Positions 8,814 to 16,567 of a stretch of DNA of 64,000 nt are shown here, piece after piece (the stretch's first letter is position 1; each line of letters begins with the position of its first letter). The position numbers and the translations under genes are program-made. Source of the stretch: Thermomonas sp. (GTDB taxonomy: Bacteria > Pseudomonadota > Gammaproteobacteria > Xanthomonadales > Xanthomonadaceae); NCBI RefSeq assembly GCF_023953935.1, contig NZ_JAMLIW010000006.1, forward strand, positions 144,290-208,289, written 5' to 3'. A model generated the notes under the pieces. It did not search any database. It was not told the DNA's origin and was given only the letters and a program-made list of their open reading frames with translations.

Positions 8814-8842
8814 TTCAGCCCGGACTGAAGTTTCGCTAGACT
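8814..8842 (+). promoter_or_regulatory. Possible internal promoter for gcvH
   Basis: A TAGACT -10-like box (8837-8842) is 17 bases from TTCAGC (8814-8819). The -35 overlaps a small inverted repeat TTCAG-N6-CTGAA (8814-8829), a possible hairpin or operator. gcvH may thus be transcribed both with gcvT and alone. Confidence 0.35.
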
Positions 8843-8879
8843 TCCCCCACCCCACGCAGCTTCGACAGGAGCGATACCG

Positions 8880-9275
8880 ATGAGCGATATCCCAGGCGAC
8901 CTCAAGTTCCACAAATCCCACGAATGGGTGCGGGTGGAAGGCAATGGCAAGGCCACGATCGGCATCTCCGATCACGCCCAGGGCCTGCTCGGTGATCTGG
9001 TCTACGTGGAACTGCCCAACGTCGGTGACCGCATCGAAGCCGGCAACGCCTGCGCGGTGGTCGAGTCGGTGAAAGCCGCTTCCGACGTGTATGCCCCGGT
9101 CAGTGGCAAGGTCGTCGAGGTCAACGCCGCGCTGGCGGACAAGCCCGAGACCATCAACGAGGATGCGTACGGGGAAGGCTGGATGTTCGTGGTCGATCTC
9201 GAGGATGCCGACCAGCTCAACGATCTGCTGGATGCCGACGGCTACGCCGAACAGCTCGAAGACGACGCGCACTGA
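8880..9275 (+). CDS. gcvH: Glycine cleavage system H protein
   Basis: Lipoyl carrier of the glycine cleavage system, 131 residues. The lipoylated lysine is in [19 protein letters not shown] (about residue 65); the N-terminal [11 protein letters not shown] and the [17 protein letters not shown] stretch are typical. AGGAG lies upstream of the ATG. An intrinsic terminator follows 30 bases after the stop, closing the gcvT-gcvH unit. Confidence 0.97.
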   Translation: MSDIPGDLKFHKSHEWVRVEGNGKATIGISDHAQGLLGDLVYVELPNVGDRIEAGNACAVVESVKAASDVYAPVSGKVVEVNAALADKPETINEDAYGEGWMFVVDLEDADQLNDLLDADGYAEQLEDDAH

Positions 9276-9305
9276 GGTCGCGTCCGCCCGATCCGGGGCA
9301 ATCCA

Positions 9306-9337
9306 CCCGCGGCGGAAGCGCCGCGGGTTTTTCGTTT
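9306..9337 (+). terminator. Rho-independent terminator after gcvH
   Basis: CCCGCGGC (9306-9313), a 6-nt loop and GCCGCGGG (9320-9327) form an 8-bp stem followed by TTTTTCGTTT. Confidence 0.9.
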
Positions 9338-10108
9338 CTGCGACGGCGCAAATGCGCAGGCGCGAACGGGTTGGAGTGCGCGATCGCGATCGCACGCGCA
9401 TGAAATCCTGCGCAATGTTCGCGCAAACCGGCTTGTGCAGCGCGAAAATCCGCACGCAATCGCGCGCGATCACGACAGCGCGCGCGTGGGCCCGAAGACA
9501 TGGCGTGCGCGTTGTCGGCAGTGCCGCATGGCGTTGACGCACACTGCATGCAAATGTCGTCGAATGTCTGGAGACCGCGCCAATGCTTGCGTGCAGCCGA
9601 TTGCATCGATGTCGGCAGGTTGCACATTCGTTCGCGGCATGGGCAATCGCGAACGCGCATGCGGGCTTCGATCGCGGCGAGTGCCGACGCGAACGAAAAA
9701 AACTTTGCGCAAGATTGTTGACACGTGAAAAAAGCGTGATTAGGTTTCGTCCAGCAGACGATCACTGCGGAACAGCGTGACCAGACACGACGCAACGACG
9801 AACAGCATCCACCGCGCCACCACCCTGAGCGTTGCAAGGTGGGCGCCGGTGCATCGTCACTCGAAGTTCCGCAATGGCCCGATTCCGGAATCCTTCGCCG
9901 CACTCGCCCGCATGGCAGCGTCGGGCGATGCCATGCCGGTGTGGTTGGCAGTTGGCCGGCAGCCGCAGATTCGCCGTGTGCGCATGCGCACCGGCACAGC
10001 ATCCGTTCCGGCGCGCGTCGCGCGCCGGCGGTCGATCGTGGGTCCGATACCCGCGGTGTCTTTCGCAACTGGGCGTTACCGATTTTCCCATTGACGAGGA
10101 GCCATACC
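9338..10108. other. 770-bp gene-poor region upstream of the H1-like gene
   Basis: No frame here has a ribosome binding site, a recognisable protein or the codon pattern of the neighbours. The left half is unusually rich in self-complementary words (GCGATCGC, GCGCGATC, TGCGCA, GCATGC) and in A-runs. The only clear signal is the sigma-70 promoter at 9718-9746, which would give the H1-like mRNA a leader of about 355 nt. An unrecognised small RNA or a long regulatory leader is possible. Confidence 0.5.
9718..9746 (+). promoter_or_regulatory. Promoter of the H1-like gene
   Basis: Consensus -35 TTGACA (9718-9723), a 17-bp spacer containing an A6 run, and -10 TAGGTT (9741-9746). Confidence 0.6.
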
Positions 10109-10513
10109 ATGGCCGTTAAGAAAGCTGCTGCAAAGAAGCCCGCCGCCAAGAAGCCGGCGGCGAAGAAAGCTGCTGCAAAGAAACCTGCTGCCAAGAAGGC
10201 CGCTGCGAAGAAGCCGGCCGCCAAGAAGGCCGCGAAGAAGCCGGCTGCCAAGAAGGCCGCGAAGAAGCCGGCTGCCAAGAAGGCTGCTGCGAAGAAGCCG
10301 GCTGCCAAGAAGGCTGCGAAGAAGCCGGCGGCCAAGAAGCCGGCTGCCAAGAAGGCTGCGAAGAAGCCGGCCGCCAAGAAGGCTGCTGCGAAGAAGCCGG
10401 CGGCCAAGAAGGCTGCTGCGAAGAAGCCGGCGGCCAAGAAGGCTGCGAAGAAGCCGGCCGCCAAGAAGGCCAAGCCGGTGGCAATGCCGGCGATTCCCGC
10501 GCCGGCGATGTGA
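10109..10513 (+). CDS. Histone H1-like Lys/Ala/Pro-rich DNA-binding protein
   Basis: A 134-residue, extremely basic low-complexity protein built almost entirely from KKPAAKKA / KKAAAKKP units (residues 3-121), ending in a short MPAIPAPAM tail. It resembles bacterial H1-like proteins (chlamydial Hc2 and the AlgP/AlgR3 repeats of Pseudomonas), which bind and condense DNA. The start is ATG 10109 with GAGGAG upstream; longer frames starting further left are shadows. The near-identical codon repeats (AAGAAGCCGGC, AAGGCTGC) invite slippage, so repeat number probably varies between strains. The opposite strand shows an artefactual open frame for the same reason. Confidence 0.88.
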   Translation: MAVKKAAAKKPAAKKPAAKKAAAKKPAAKKAAAKKPAAKKAAKKPAAKKAAKKPAAKKAAAKKPAAKKAAKKPAAKKPAAKKAAKKPAAKKAAAKKPAAKKAAAKKPAAKKAAKKPAAKKAKPVAMPAIPAPAM

Positions 10514-10573
10514 GTCACTCGACCGGTTCCGGCACGTCCGGTTCCGGCGACAGCAAGTCTCTGCAAGGCCCTT

Positions 10574-10604
10574 CCCGTTGCCCAGGCGGGGGGGGTTTCT
10601 TTTT
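10574..10604 (+). terminator. Possible terminator after the H1-like gene
   Basis: A short CCCG...CGGG stem within CCCGTTGCCCAGGCGGG is followed by a G-run and TTTCTTTTT. The stem is weak, so the call is tentative. Confidence 0.35.
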
Positions 10605-10656
10605 GGCGCTCGCGTTTGCTGCCTGCGCCTGGATCAGGCTTGGGGAATCCCGGACT

Positions 10657-12000
10657 TCAGCGCGGTGAAGCCTTGGACGACGAGGCGTCACTGCCTTCGG
10701 GCGTGTCGGCGCGGCGACGCGCGTACATCGTGCTGGCGGGAAGGCCATAGGATGGATCGTCCAGCCATTCGCCGCCCTGGATGCCCAAGGCATCGTCCAG
10801 GATCGTCGGCAGCAGCGCGCTCGGCAGCGCGCTGTCGGAGTTCCACAGGATCACCACGCCCAGATCGCGCTCGGGCAGCATGGCGATCACCGCGCGGTAG
10901 CCTTGCACCGCGCCGCCGTGGAAGATCACGTCGTGCCCGGAATAGCTGTAGTCGCGCCAGCCCAGCGCGTAGCTCGCTGCGGTCAGACGCGAGCGGCGCC
11001 AGGACGCGACCTGGGTTTCTCCCGGCGTGTCCACCAGTGGCGCGTGCAAGGTGGCAAGCAGGGGCGCGGGCAGGACGTCGGGGCGGTGTCCGGCCTGGGC
11101 AATCAGCCACTGCGCCATGTCGCTGATGCTGGCGTTGACGCCCGCTGCCGGCGCCAGCCGGTAGTAGGTTGGCTTGGGGATCAGCGAGGTCCAGCCGCGT
11201 CCGCTGCGGACGTGTGGCCTGGCCCAGCGGGCGCTGGCGGTGATGCCTTCCAGCCCGTAGCTGGCATCGTTCATGCCCAGCGGCTTGAAGATCCGGCGGG
11301 TGACGACCTCGCTGTAAAATTGCCCGGTCGCCGCGAACACGATGTCGCCGATCAGGCTGAACGCCACGTTCTGGTAGGCGTAGCAGGAGCCTGGCGCGCA
11401 TTGCATCGGCGCGGTGGCCAACTGGGTGGTCAGCACGTGGTAATCGGCATCGCGCTCGATGTCGCGGTCGAAGGTGTTGCGCTTCAGCCCGGTGCGGTGG
11501 CTGAGGATGTCGGCCACGGTGAGCTGTTCGGCGGCGCCGGGCTCGGACAACTGGAATGCCGGGACATAATCGGTGAGATGACTGTCCCAGCGCAGCACGC
11601 CGTCGTTCACCAACAGGCCGGTGACGGTGGCCGCGAATGCCTTGGACAGCGAGGCGAGGCGGAACGTGGTGTGCGCATCAATCGGGAGCGGATTGCTGAC
11701 GTCGGTGACGCCATAGCCGCGCGCGCTGACGACGCGCCCGCCCTGCACGATGGCCATGGCCATGCCCGGCAACTTGCCCTCGTTGGTCATCGCGGTGGCG
11801 ATGGCCTCGTAGTCGGCAACGTCGAGGCGCACGGGCGGCAGCACCGCAGGTGCCGCCGAAGCTGCGGGGACCGCGGCCGCCATCTGGATCGGACGCCCGT
11901 TCCAGGTTGGCGCGGTCTGCGCGGAAGAGCCCAGCGCCAGGGGGAGCAGACCGGCGATCAGGCCAGCGCGCCAAGCGTGCCGGAGGGTACGTGCTTTCAT
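10657..12000 (-). CDS. Serine hydrolase of the class C beta-lactamase/esterase family
   Basis: Exported protein of 447 residues with a signal peptide (about 1-28, ending SSAQT). The beta-lactamase fold motifs are present: SLSK (nucleophile Ser and general-base Lys) in FRLASLSKAF, the tyrosine motif YAYQN, and HGG in DVIFHGGAVQGYR, replacing the KTG box. This family includes penicillin-binding esterases, D-aminopeptidases and AmpH-like enzymes, so the substrate cannot be fixed; true beta-lactamase activity is not implied. The start at 12000 was chosen because the signal peptide begins there. It is divergent from lemA. Confidence 0.85.
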   Translation of the reverse strand: MKARTLRHAWRAGLIAGLLPLALGSSAQTAPTWNGRPIQMAAAVPAASAAPAVLPPVRLDVADYEAIATAMTNEGKLPGMAMAIVQGGRVVSARGYGVTDVSNPLPIDAHTTFRLASLSKAFAATVTGLLVNDGVLRWDSHLTDYVPAFQLSEPGAAEQLTVADILSHRTGLKRNTFDRDIERDADYHVLTTQLATAPMQCAPGSCYAYQNVAFSLIGDIVFAATGQFYSEVVTRRIFKPLGMNDASYGLEGITASARWARPHVRSGRGWTSLIPKPTYYRLAPAAGVNASISDMAQWLIAQAGHRPDVLPAPLLATLHAPLVDTPGETQVASWRRSRLTAASYALGWRDYSYSGHDVIFHGGAVQGYRAVIAMLPERDLGVVILWNSDSALPSALLPTILDDALGIQGGEWLDDPSYGLPASTMYARRRADTPEGSDASSSKASPR

Positions 12001-12120
12001 TGTTCCCGCCCTCGGGTATGCTGCATCTACGCCGCGATTCCAATGCCGGGTTCCGGCGATTGATCCTGCGGCTGATTCTAACGCCTGTTTTCGCGAGTTG
12101 AACATTCCGGGAGGTTCGCC

Positions 12121-12717
12121 ATGGTTGCAGGCCTGATCTTTCTTGCCATCATCGTCGGGCTGGGATTCTGGGTCGTCGGGATCTACAACGGCCTCGTCGT
12201 CGCGCGCAATGCGTTCAAGAACGCGTTCGCCCAGATCGACGTGCAGCTGCAGCGCCGCTTCGACCTGATCCCGAATCTGGTCGAAATCGCCAGGAAGTAC
12301 ATGGCGCACGAACGCGAGACGCTGGAGGCGGTGATTTCCGCCCGCTCGGCCGCGCAGGGCGGGCTGGCCGCCGCCAAGGCCAACCCGGGCGATCCGGAAG
12401 CGATGGCGGCGTTGGCCGCAACCCAGGGCCAGCTCAACGGCGTGCTGGGGCGGCTGATGATGGTGGCCGAGGCCTATCCGGACCTGAAGGCCAACCAGAA
12501 CATGATGCAGCTCACCGAGGAGCTGACCAGCACCGAGAACAAGGTCGCCTTCGCGCGCCAGGCCTACAACGACTCCGCGATGGCCTACAACAACAAGCGC
12601 GAAGTGTTCCCCAGCAGCGTCTTTGCCGGGATATTCGGCTTCCAGCCGGCGGCCCTGCTGGAAATCCCCGCCGAGAAACAGGAACAGGTCCGCGCCGCGC
12701 CGAAGGTGGAGTTCTGA
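12121..12717 (+). CDS. lemA: LemA family protein
   Basis: A 198-residue protein with one N-terminal membrane helix (about 3-22) and a helical LemA domain: YNGLVVARNAFKNAFAQIDVQLQRR, DLIPNLVEIARKY and RQAYNDSAMAYNNKREVFPS. GGGAGG lies upstream of the ATG. The molecular role is unknown, but LemA is very often paired with an M48 or TPM-domain protein, and an M48 protease is the next gene. A repeat hairpin separates the two. Confidence 0.93.
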   Translation: MVAGLIFLAIIVGLGFWVVGIYNGLVVARNAFKNAFAQIDVQLQRRFDLIPNLVEIARKYMAHERETLEAVISARSAAQGGLAAAKANPGDPEAMAALAATQGQLNGVLGRLMMVAEAYPDLKANQNMMQLTEELTSTENKVAFARQAYNDSAMAYNNKREVFPSSVFAGIFGFQPAALLEIPAEKQEQVRAAPKVEF

Positions 12718-12723
12718 AGGGGC

Positions 12724-12809
12724 CGTGATTGGTGATTGGTGATTCGAAAGAGCATGGGGGCGCGAATCAAGGCTTTTCGCGAATCACCAATCACCAATCA
12801 CCAATCACG
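12724..12809. repeat. Heptamer-based inverted repeat between lemA and the M48 gene
   Basis: The left arm (12724-12746) reads CGTGATTGGTGATTGGTGA-TTCG and the right arm (12780-12809) is its complement with one extra 7-bp unit (CACCAAT). The loop is 33 bases. The right arm ends 8 bases before the next ATG and occupies the place where a Shine-Dalgarno sequence should be. Unequal unit numbers indicate slippage. Confidence 0.85.
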
Positions 12810-12817
12810 GCACGCCC

Positions 12818-14773
12818 ATGAACTTCTTCGAACAACAGGCCCGGGCGCGCAGGAGTTCAGCACGGCTGGTCCTGCTGTTCGCGCTGGCGGTCGCGGCGAT
12901 CGTGGCAGCGGTGGATGCGATCGTGTTCCTGTTCCTGCCGCACCCGGGCGTGTTGCTGCTGGTCTCCGTGATCACGCTGCTGGTGATCGGCGGCGGCTCG
13001 GCTTGGCGGATCAGCAGCCTGGGCGGCGGCGGCAGGGTGGTGGCCGAGCAGATGGGCGGGACCGAGGTGCCGTCCAACACGCAGGACCCATCGCTGCGGC
13101 GGTTGCGCAACGTGGTCGAGGAAATCGCCATCGCCTCGTCGCTGCCGATGCCGCGGCTGTACGTGCTGGAAGATGAAGCCGGCATCAATGCGTTCGCGGC
13201 CGGGTTCGCGCCCACCGATGCCGCGGTCGCCGTCACCCGCGGCGCGCTGGACCGGCTCAACCGCGACGAACTGCAGGGCGTGATCGCCCACGAGTTCAGC
13301 CACATCCTCAACGGCGACATGCGGCTGAATCTGCGCATGATCGGGGTCCTGTTCGGGATCCTGATGGTGGGATTGATCGCCCGCAAGGTACTGGAATACG
13401 GCCGCTTCCGCGGTTCCGGCGCGCTGCTCGTCTTGCTGGTGACGTTGACCCTGATGCTGGTGGGCTACATCGGCCTGTTGTTCGGGCGGATGATCAAGGC
13501 CGGCATCAGCCGCTCGCGCGAGCGGCTGGCCGATGCCACGGCCGTGCAGTTCACCCGCCAGACCGCGGGCCTGGCCGGGGCGCTGAAGAAAATTGCCGGC
13601 GTGGCGGAAGGCTCGCGGCTCGACCAGCGCAGCAAGGCCGAGGAGGTCAGCCACATGCTGTTCGGCGACGGGCTCGGATTTTCCAGGCTGTTCGCCACCC
13701 ATCCTCCGCTGCTGGAGCGGATCCGTGTGCTCGATCCGAGCTTCTCGGCCCGGGCGCTGGATGCCCTCAAGGCGCGCTGGGTGCTGACGCCGCCGGACGG
13801 GTTGAGCGAGGACGTGCAGCTTGGTCTGGTTGGCGAAGGCGAGTTGCCGCCGCTGCGGGCGGGCGTGATGCCACCCCCGTTGCCGACGGCGGCCGGCCGC
13901 GCTGGCCCGCGCCCGCCGCCGCTGCCCGGCGCGGCGACGCAGATACGGCTTGCCGGAACCGAAGTGGCCGCGCAGGTGGCCACCCCGGATGCCGACGACT
14001 ACCTGCGTGCCGGCGCGATCATCGCCGCGCTGCCCGAAGTGCTGCGCGCGCTGGCCCGCGACCGTGAGGCCGTGATCGCCCTGCTGCTGGCGCTGCTGCT
14101 CGATGCGGATGCGACGGTGCGGGAACGCCAGCTGGCCGAGGTGGGCCCGCGACTGGGCGCAGCCATCGTCGAACAGGCGGTGGAACTGCGCGACCAGCAT
14201 TTGCAAAGCCTGCACCCGATGCTGCGGCTGCCGCTGGCCGCGCTGGCGTTCCCGGCCCTGCGGCTGCGCCCGCGCCCGCAGCTCGATGCCTTCCTCACGG
14301 CGGTGCAGGCGGTGGCCAATGCCGACGGCGGGGTGTCGCTGTTCGAGTATTGCCTGGGCAAGCTGCTGACGGTGCAGGTGCGGGAAGCGCTGGATCCCGC
14401 ACGCTACGTCCAGTTCGGCCGTCGCAAGCCGGGCGGGGTGCGGCAGGAGTTTGCCACCCTGTTGGCGGTGGTCGCGCAATATGGCAATGCCGATGAGGCT
14501 GCGGCGCGGCGCGCCTATCTGGCCGGGATGCAGCGGGTGCTGCCGCGCGACGTGCTGCCCTACGCGCCGCCGGCCAACGGGGTGGCCGCGTTGGAGTCGG
14601 TCTGGGAGCCGCTCGACGCGCTCGACCCGCTGGCCAAGCAGGTCATGGTCGAAGCCGTCACCGAAGCGATTGGCAGCGATGGCCGGATCAACGTGGCCGA
14701 GGCCGAGCTGTTGCGCACGATCTGCGGCGTGCTGCACTGTCCGCTGCCGCCGATGCTGGAGCAGGCTTCCTGA
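12818..14773 (+). CDS. M48 family membrane zinc protease with C-terminal helical extension
   Basis: HtpX/Ste24-type protease of 651 residues. Two N-terminal membrane helices (about 18-65) precede the zinc site HEFSH at residues 158-162; a third ligand is expected in SRERLADATAVQF. Two further membrane helices lie between (about 175-225). FATHPPLLERIRVLDPSF closes the protease domain near residue 315. A Pro-rich linker and a ~270-residue helical, Ala/Leu-rich domain follow; this tail is absent from E. coli HtpX (293 residues). No Shine-Dalgarno sequence precedes the ATG. It probably acts with LemA in envelope protein quality control. Confidence 0.9.
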   Translation: MNFFEQQARARRSSARLVLLFALAVAAIVAAVDAIVFLFLPHPGVLLLVSVITLLVIGGGSAWRISSLGGGGRVVAEQMGGTEVPSNTQDPSLRRLRNVVEEIAIASSLPMPRLYVLEDEAGINAFAAGFAPTDAAVAVTRGALDRLNRDELQGVIAHEFSHILNGDMRLNLRMIGVLFGILMVGLIARKVLEYGRFRGSGALLVLLVTLTLMLVGYIGLLFGRMIKAGISRSRERLADATAVQFTRQTAGLAGALKKIAGVAEGSRLDQRSKAEEVSHMLFGDGLGFSRLFATHPPLLERIRVLDPSFSARALDALKARWVLTPPDGLSEDVQLGLVGEGELPPLRAGVMPPPLPTAAGRAGPRPPPLPGAATQIRLAGTEVAAQVATPDADDYLRAGAIIAALPEVLRALARDREAVIALLLALLLDADATVRERQLAEVGPRLGAAIVEQAVELRDQHLQSLHPMLRLPLAALAFPALRLRPRPQLDAFLTAVQAVANADGGVSLFEYCLGKLLTVQVREALDPARYVQFGRRKPGGVRQEFATLLAVVAQYGNADEAAARRAYLAGMQRVLPRDVLPYAPPANGVAALESVWEPLDALDPLAKQVMVEAVTEAIGSDGRINVAEAELLRTICGVLHCPLPPMLEQAS

Positions 14774-14792
14774 GCGCGGCTGCACCGGGATC

Positions 14793-14818
14793 GTGGGAGT
14801 GCACCGCAGGGGCGCGAC
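14793..14818. repeat. REP-like element after the M48 gene
   Basis: GTGGGAGTGC followed by a GC-rich stem and GCGCGA; the same head recurs at 63881. It sits between two convergent genes, a usual place for REP sequences. Confidence 0.4.
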
Positions 14819-14851
14819 CGCTGCGCGCGGAAACGCTGCGGGCAGAACGAA

Positions 14852-16447
14852 TCAAGTGGCTGCCGCGCGGATCAGATCCGCCGCGCGCTCGGCGATCATG
14901 ATGGTGGGCGCGTTGGTGTTGCCGCCGGGCAGGTTGGGCATCACCGAGGCGTCCACCACCCGCAGACCCTCCACGCCGCGCACGCGCAGCTGCGGATCGA
15001 CCACCGCCGCGGCGTCGCTGCCCATCTTGCAGGTGCCGACCGGGTGGTAGACCGTTTCGGCGCGGCTGCGCACGAAGGCGATCAGCTCGGCCTCGCTGCG
15101 CGGCAGCTGCGGCGGAAAGATCAGTATGCCGCGGTAGGGGTCGAAGGCCTTCTGCGCGAAGATTTCCAGCGACAGCTTGGCGCATTCGAGCATGACCTTG
15201 AGGTCGAAGCCGTCCGGGTCGCCCAGGTAGTTGGGGTCGATCCGGGGCTTGTCGCTGGCGCGGTTGCTGGCCAGGGTTACCGTGCCGCGGCTGCGCGGAC
15301 GCAGGAAGCAGGCGTGCATGGTGTAGCCGTCGCCGGGCAGGCGGTTGCGGCCGTGGTCGTCGATCATCGCCGGGATGAAGTGCAGCTGGATGTCGGCGCG
15401 CTCGTCGCTGGCCAGCGGCGAGCGCCAGAACGCGCCGCCTTCGGCGATATTGCTGGTGCCCGGCCCGCGGTGGCCGCCGAGGAAATACTCGAATGCGGTC
15501 CTGACTTCACTGACGCGGTCGTAGCTGATGCGTTGGGTGCAGTGCTGCAAGGTGGTGACGTCGAGGTGGTCTTGCAGATTGGCGCCGACGCCCGGGGCGT
15601 CGTGAAGGACGGTGATTCCGTGCCCGCGCAGCGCGTCGGCCGGGCCGATCCCGGACAGCATCAGCAGCTGCGGCGAATTGATCGAGCCGCCGCACAGCAA
15701 CACTTCGCGACGGGCGGCATAAGCAACCGGGCTGCCGTGTTGCACGCAGGCCACGCCGCTGGCGCGGCGACCGGCGAAGCTGATGTGGTCGACGCTGGTG
15801 GCGGTGGCCACGGTCAGGTTCGGCCGCGATTTCACCGGATTCAGGTAGGCGACCGCAGTCGAACAGCGCGCGCCGTCGCGCTGGGTCACCTGGTACAGGC
15901 CCACGCCCTGCTGGTGGGCGCCGTTGAAATCGGGGTTTTCGATCAGTCCCGCCTGTTTCGAGGCTTCGATGAAAACGCGGCTGAGCGGATTGACGTAGCG
16001 CAGATCGGAGACCGTGAGCGGGCCGCCGCCGCCGTGGAAGGCGTCGCCGCCGCGGCTGTTGCCCTCGCTTTTGCGGAAATAGGGCAGCACATTGTCCCAG
16101 TGCCAGCCGTCGGCGCCGCGCGCGGCCCATTCGTCGTAGTCGGCGGGCACCCCGCGGATGTAGCACATCGCGTTGATCGAGCTGGAACCGCCCAGCAGCT
16201 TGCCGCGCGGGCACCACAGCCGGCGCCCGTCCAGCTGCGGCTGCGGGGTGGTGTCGTAGTCCCAGTTGATCGACTTCAGGCCGGCGATCTTGGCCAGCCC
16301 GGCGGGCATGTGCACGAACGGATGCCAGTCGCGGCCGCCGGCTTCCAGCAGCAGCACCGTGACGTTCGGGTCTTCGCTGAGGCGGTGGGCCAGCACGCAG
16401 CCGGCCGAGCCGGCGCCGATGATGATGTAGTCGAATGCCGTGGCCAA
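14852..16447 (-). CDS. GMC-family FAD-dependent oxidoreductase (choline dehydrogenase-like)
   Basis: Flavoenzyme of 531 residues that oxidises an alcohol; the family includes choline dehydrogenase BetA and alcohol dehydrogenase AlkJ. The FAD-binding IIIGAGSAGCVLAHRLS is at the N-terminus, followed by the GMC signature GKLLGGSSSINAMCYIRG, a second signature GSINSPQLLMLSGIG, and the active-site HPVGTCKMG and NTNAPTIMIAERAADLI. I place the start at TTG 16447 because the family begins right before the FAD motif; a TTG at 16525 would add 26 poorly conserved residues. No betB, betI or transporter is adjacent, so the substrate is open. Confidence 0.9.
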   Translation of the reverse strand: MATAFDYIIIGAGSAGCVLAHRLSEDPNVTVLLLEAGGRDWHPFVHMPAGLAKIAGLKSINWDYDTTPQPQLDGRRLWCPRGKLLGGSSSINAMCYIRGVPADYDEWAARGADGWHWDNVLPYFRKSEGNSRGGDAFHGGGGPLTVSDLRYVNPLSRVFIEASKQAGLIENPDFNGAHQQGVGLYQVTQRDGARCSTAVAYLNPVKSRPNLTVATATSVDHISFAGRRASGVACVQHGSPVAYAARREVLLCGGSINSPQLLMLSGIGPADALRGHGITVLHDAPGVGANLQDHLDVTTLQHCTQRISYDRVSEVRTAFEYFLGGHRGPGTSNIAEGGAFWRSPLASDERADIQLHFIPAMIDDHGRNRLPGDGYTMHACFLRPRSRGTVTLASNRASDKPRIDPNYLGDPDGFDLKVMLECAKLSLEIFAQKAFDPYRGILIFPPQLPRSEAELIAFVRSRAETVYHPVGTCKMGSDAAAVVDPQLRVRGVEGLRVVDASVMPNLPGGNTNAPTIMIAERAADLIRAAAT

Positions 16448-16567
16448 TGCCGTCGCCTGCGCCTGCTGAGGTCTGTTCCCGAAACTATGCGGTGCGGTTA
16501 GAGCAAATGCTCGGCTGCGCTGCAACGGCTTGCGCGATCACGGTCACGCCGGTAGCGTGCTTGCGCA

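Noticed and set aside
9338-9717. Replication origin suggested by the many GATC sites and A-runs
   Set aside because: No DnaA boxes of the TTATCCACA type and no dnaA, dnaN or gyrB genes nearby.
9217-10566. A 449-codon Ala/Phe/Gly-rich open frame antisense to the H1-like gene
   Set aside because: It is the complement of the Lys/Ala repeat; stop codons are excluded by composition. It has no ribosome binding site and the real gene has one.
10657-12000. A true class C beta-lactamase resistance gene
   Set aside because: SxxK and YxN are shared with many esterases and peptidases, the third motif is HGG rather than KTG, and no ampR lies beside it.
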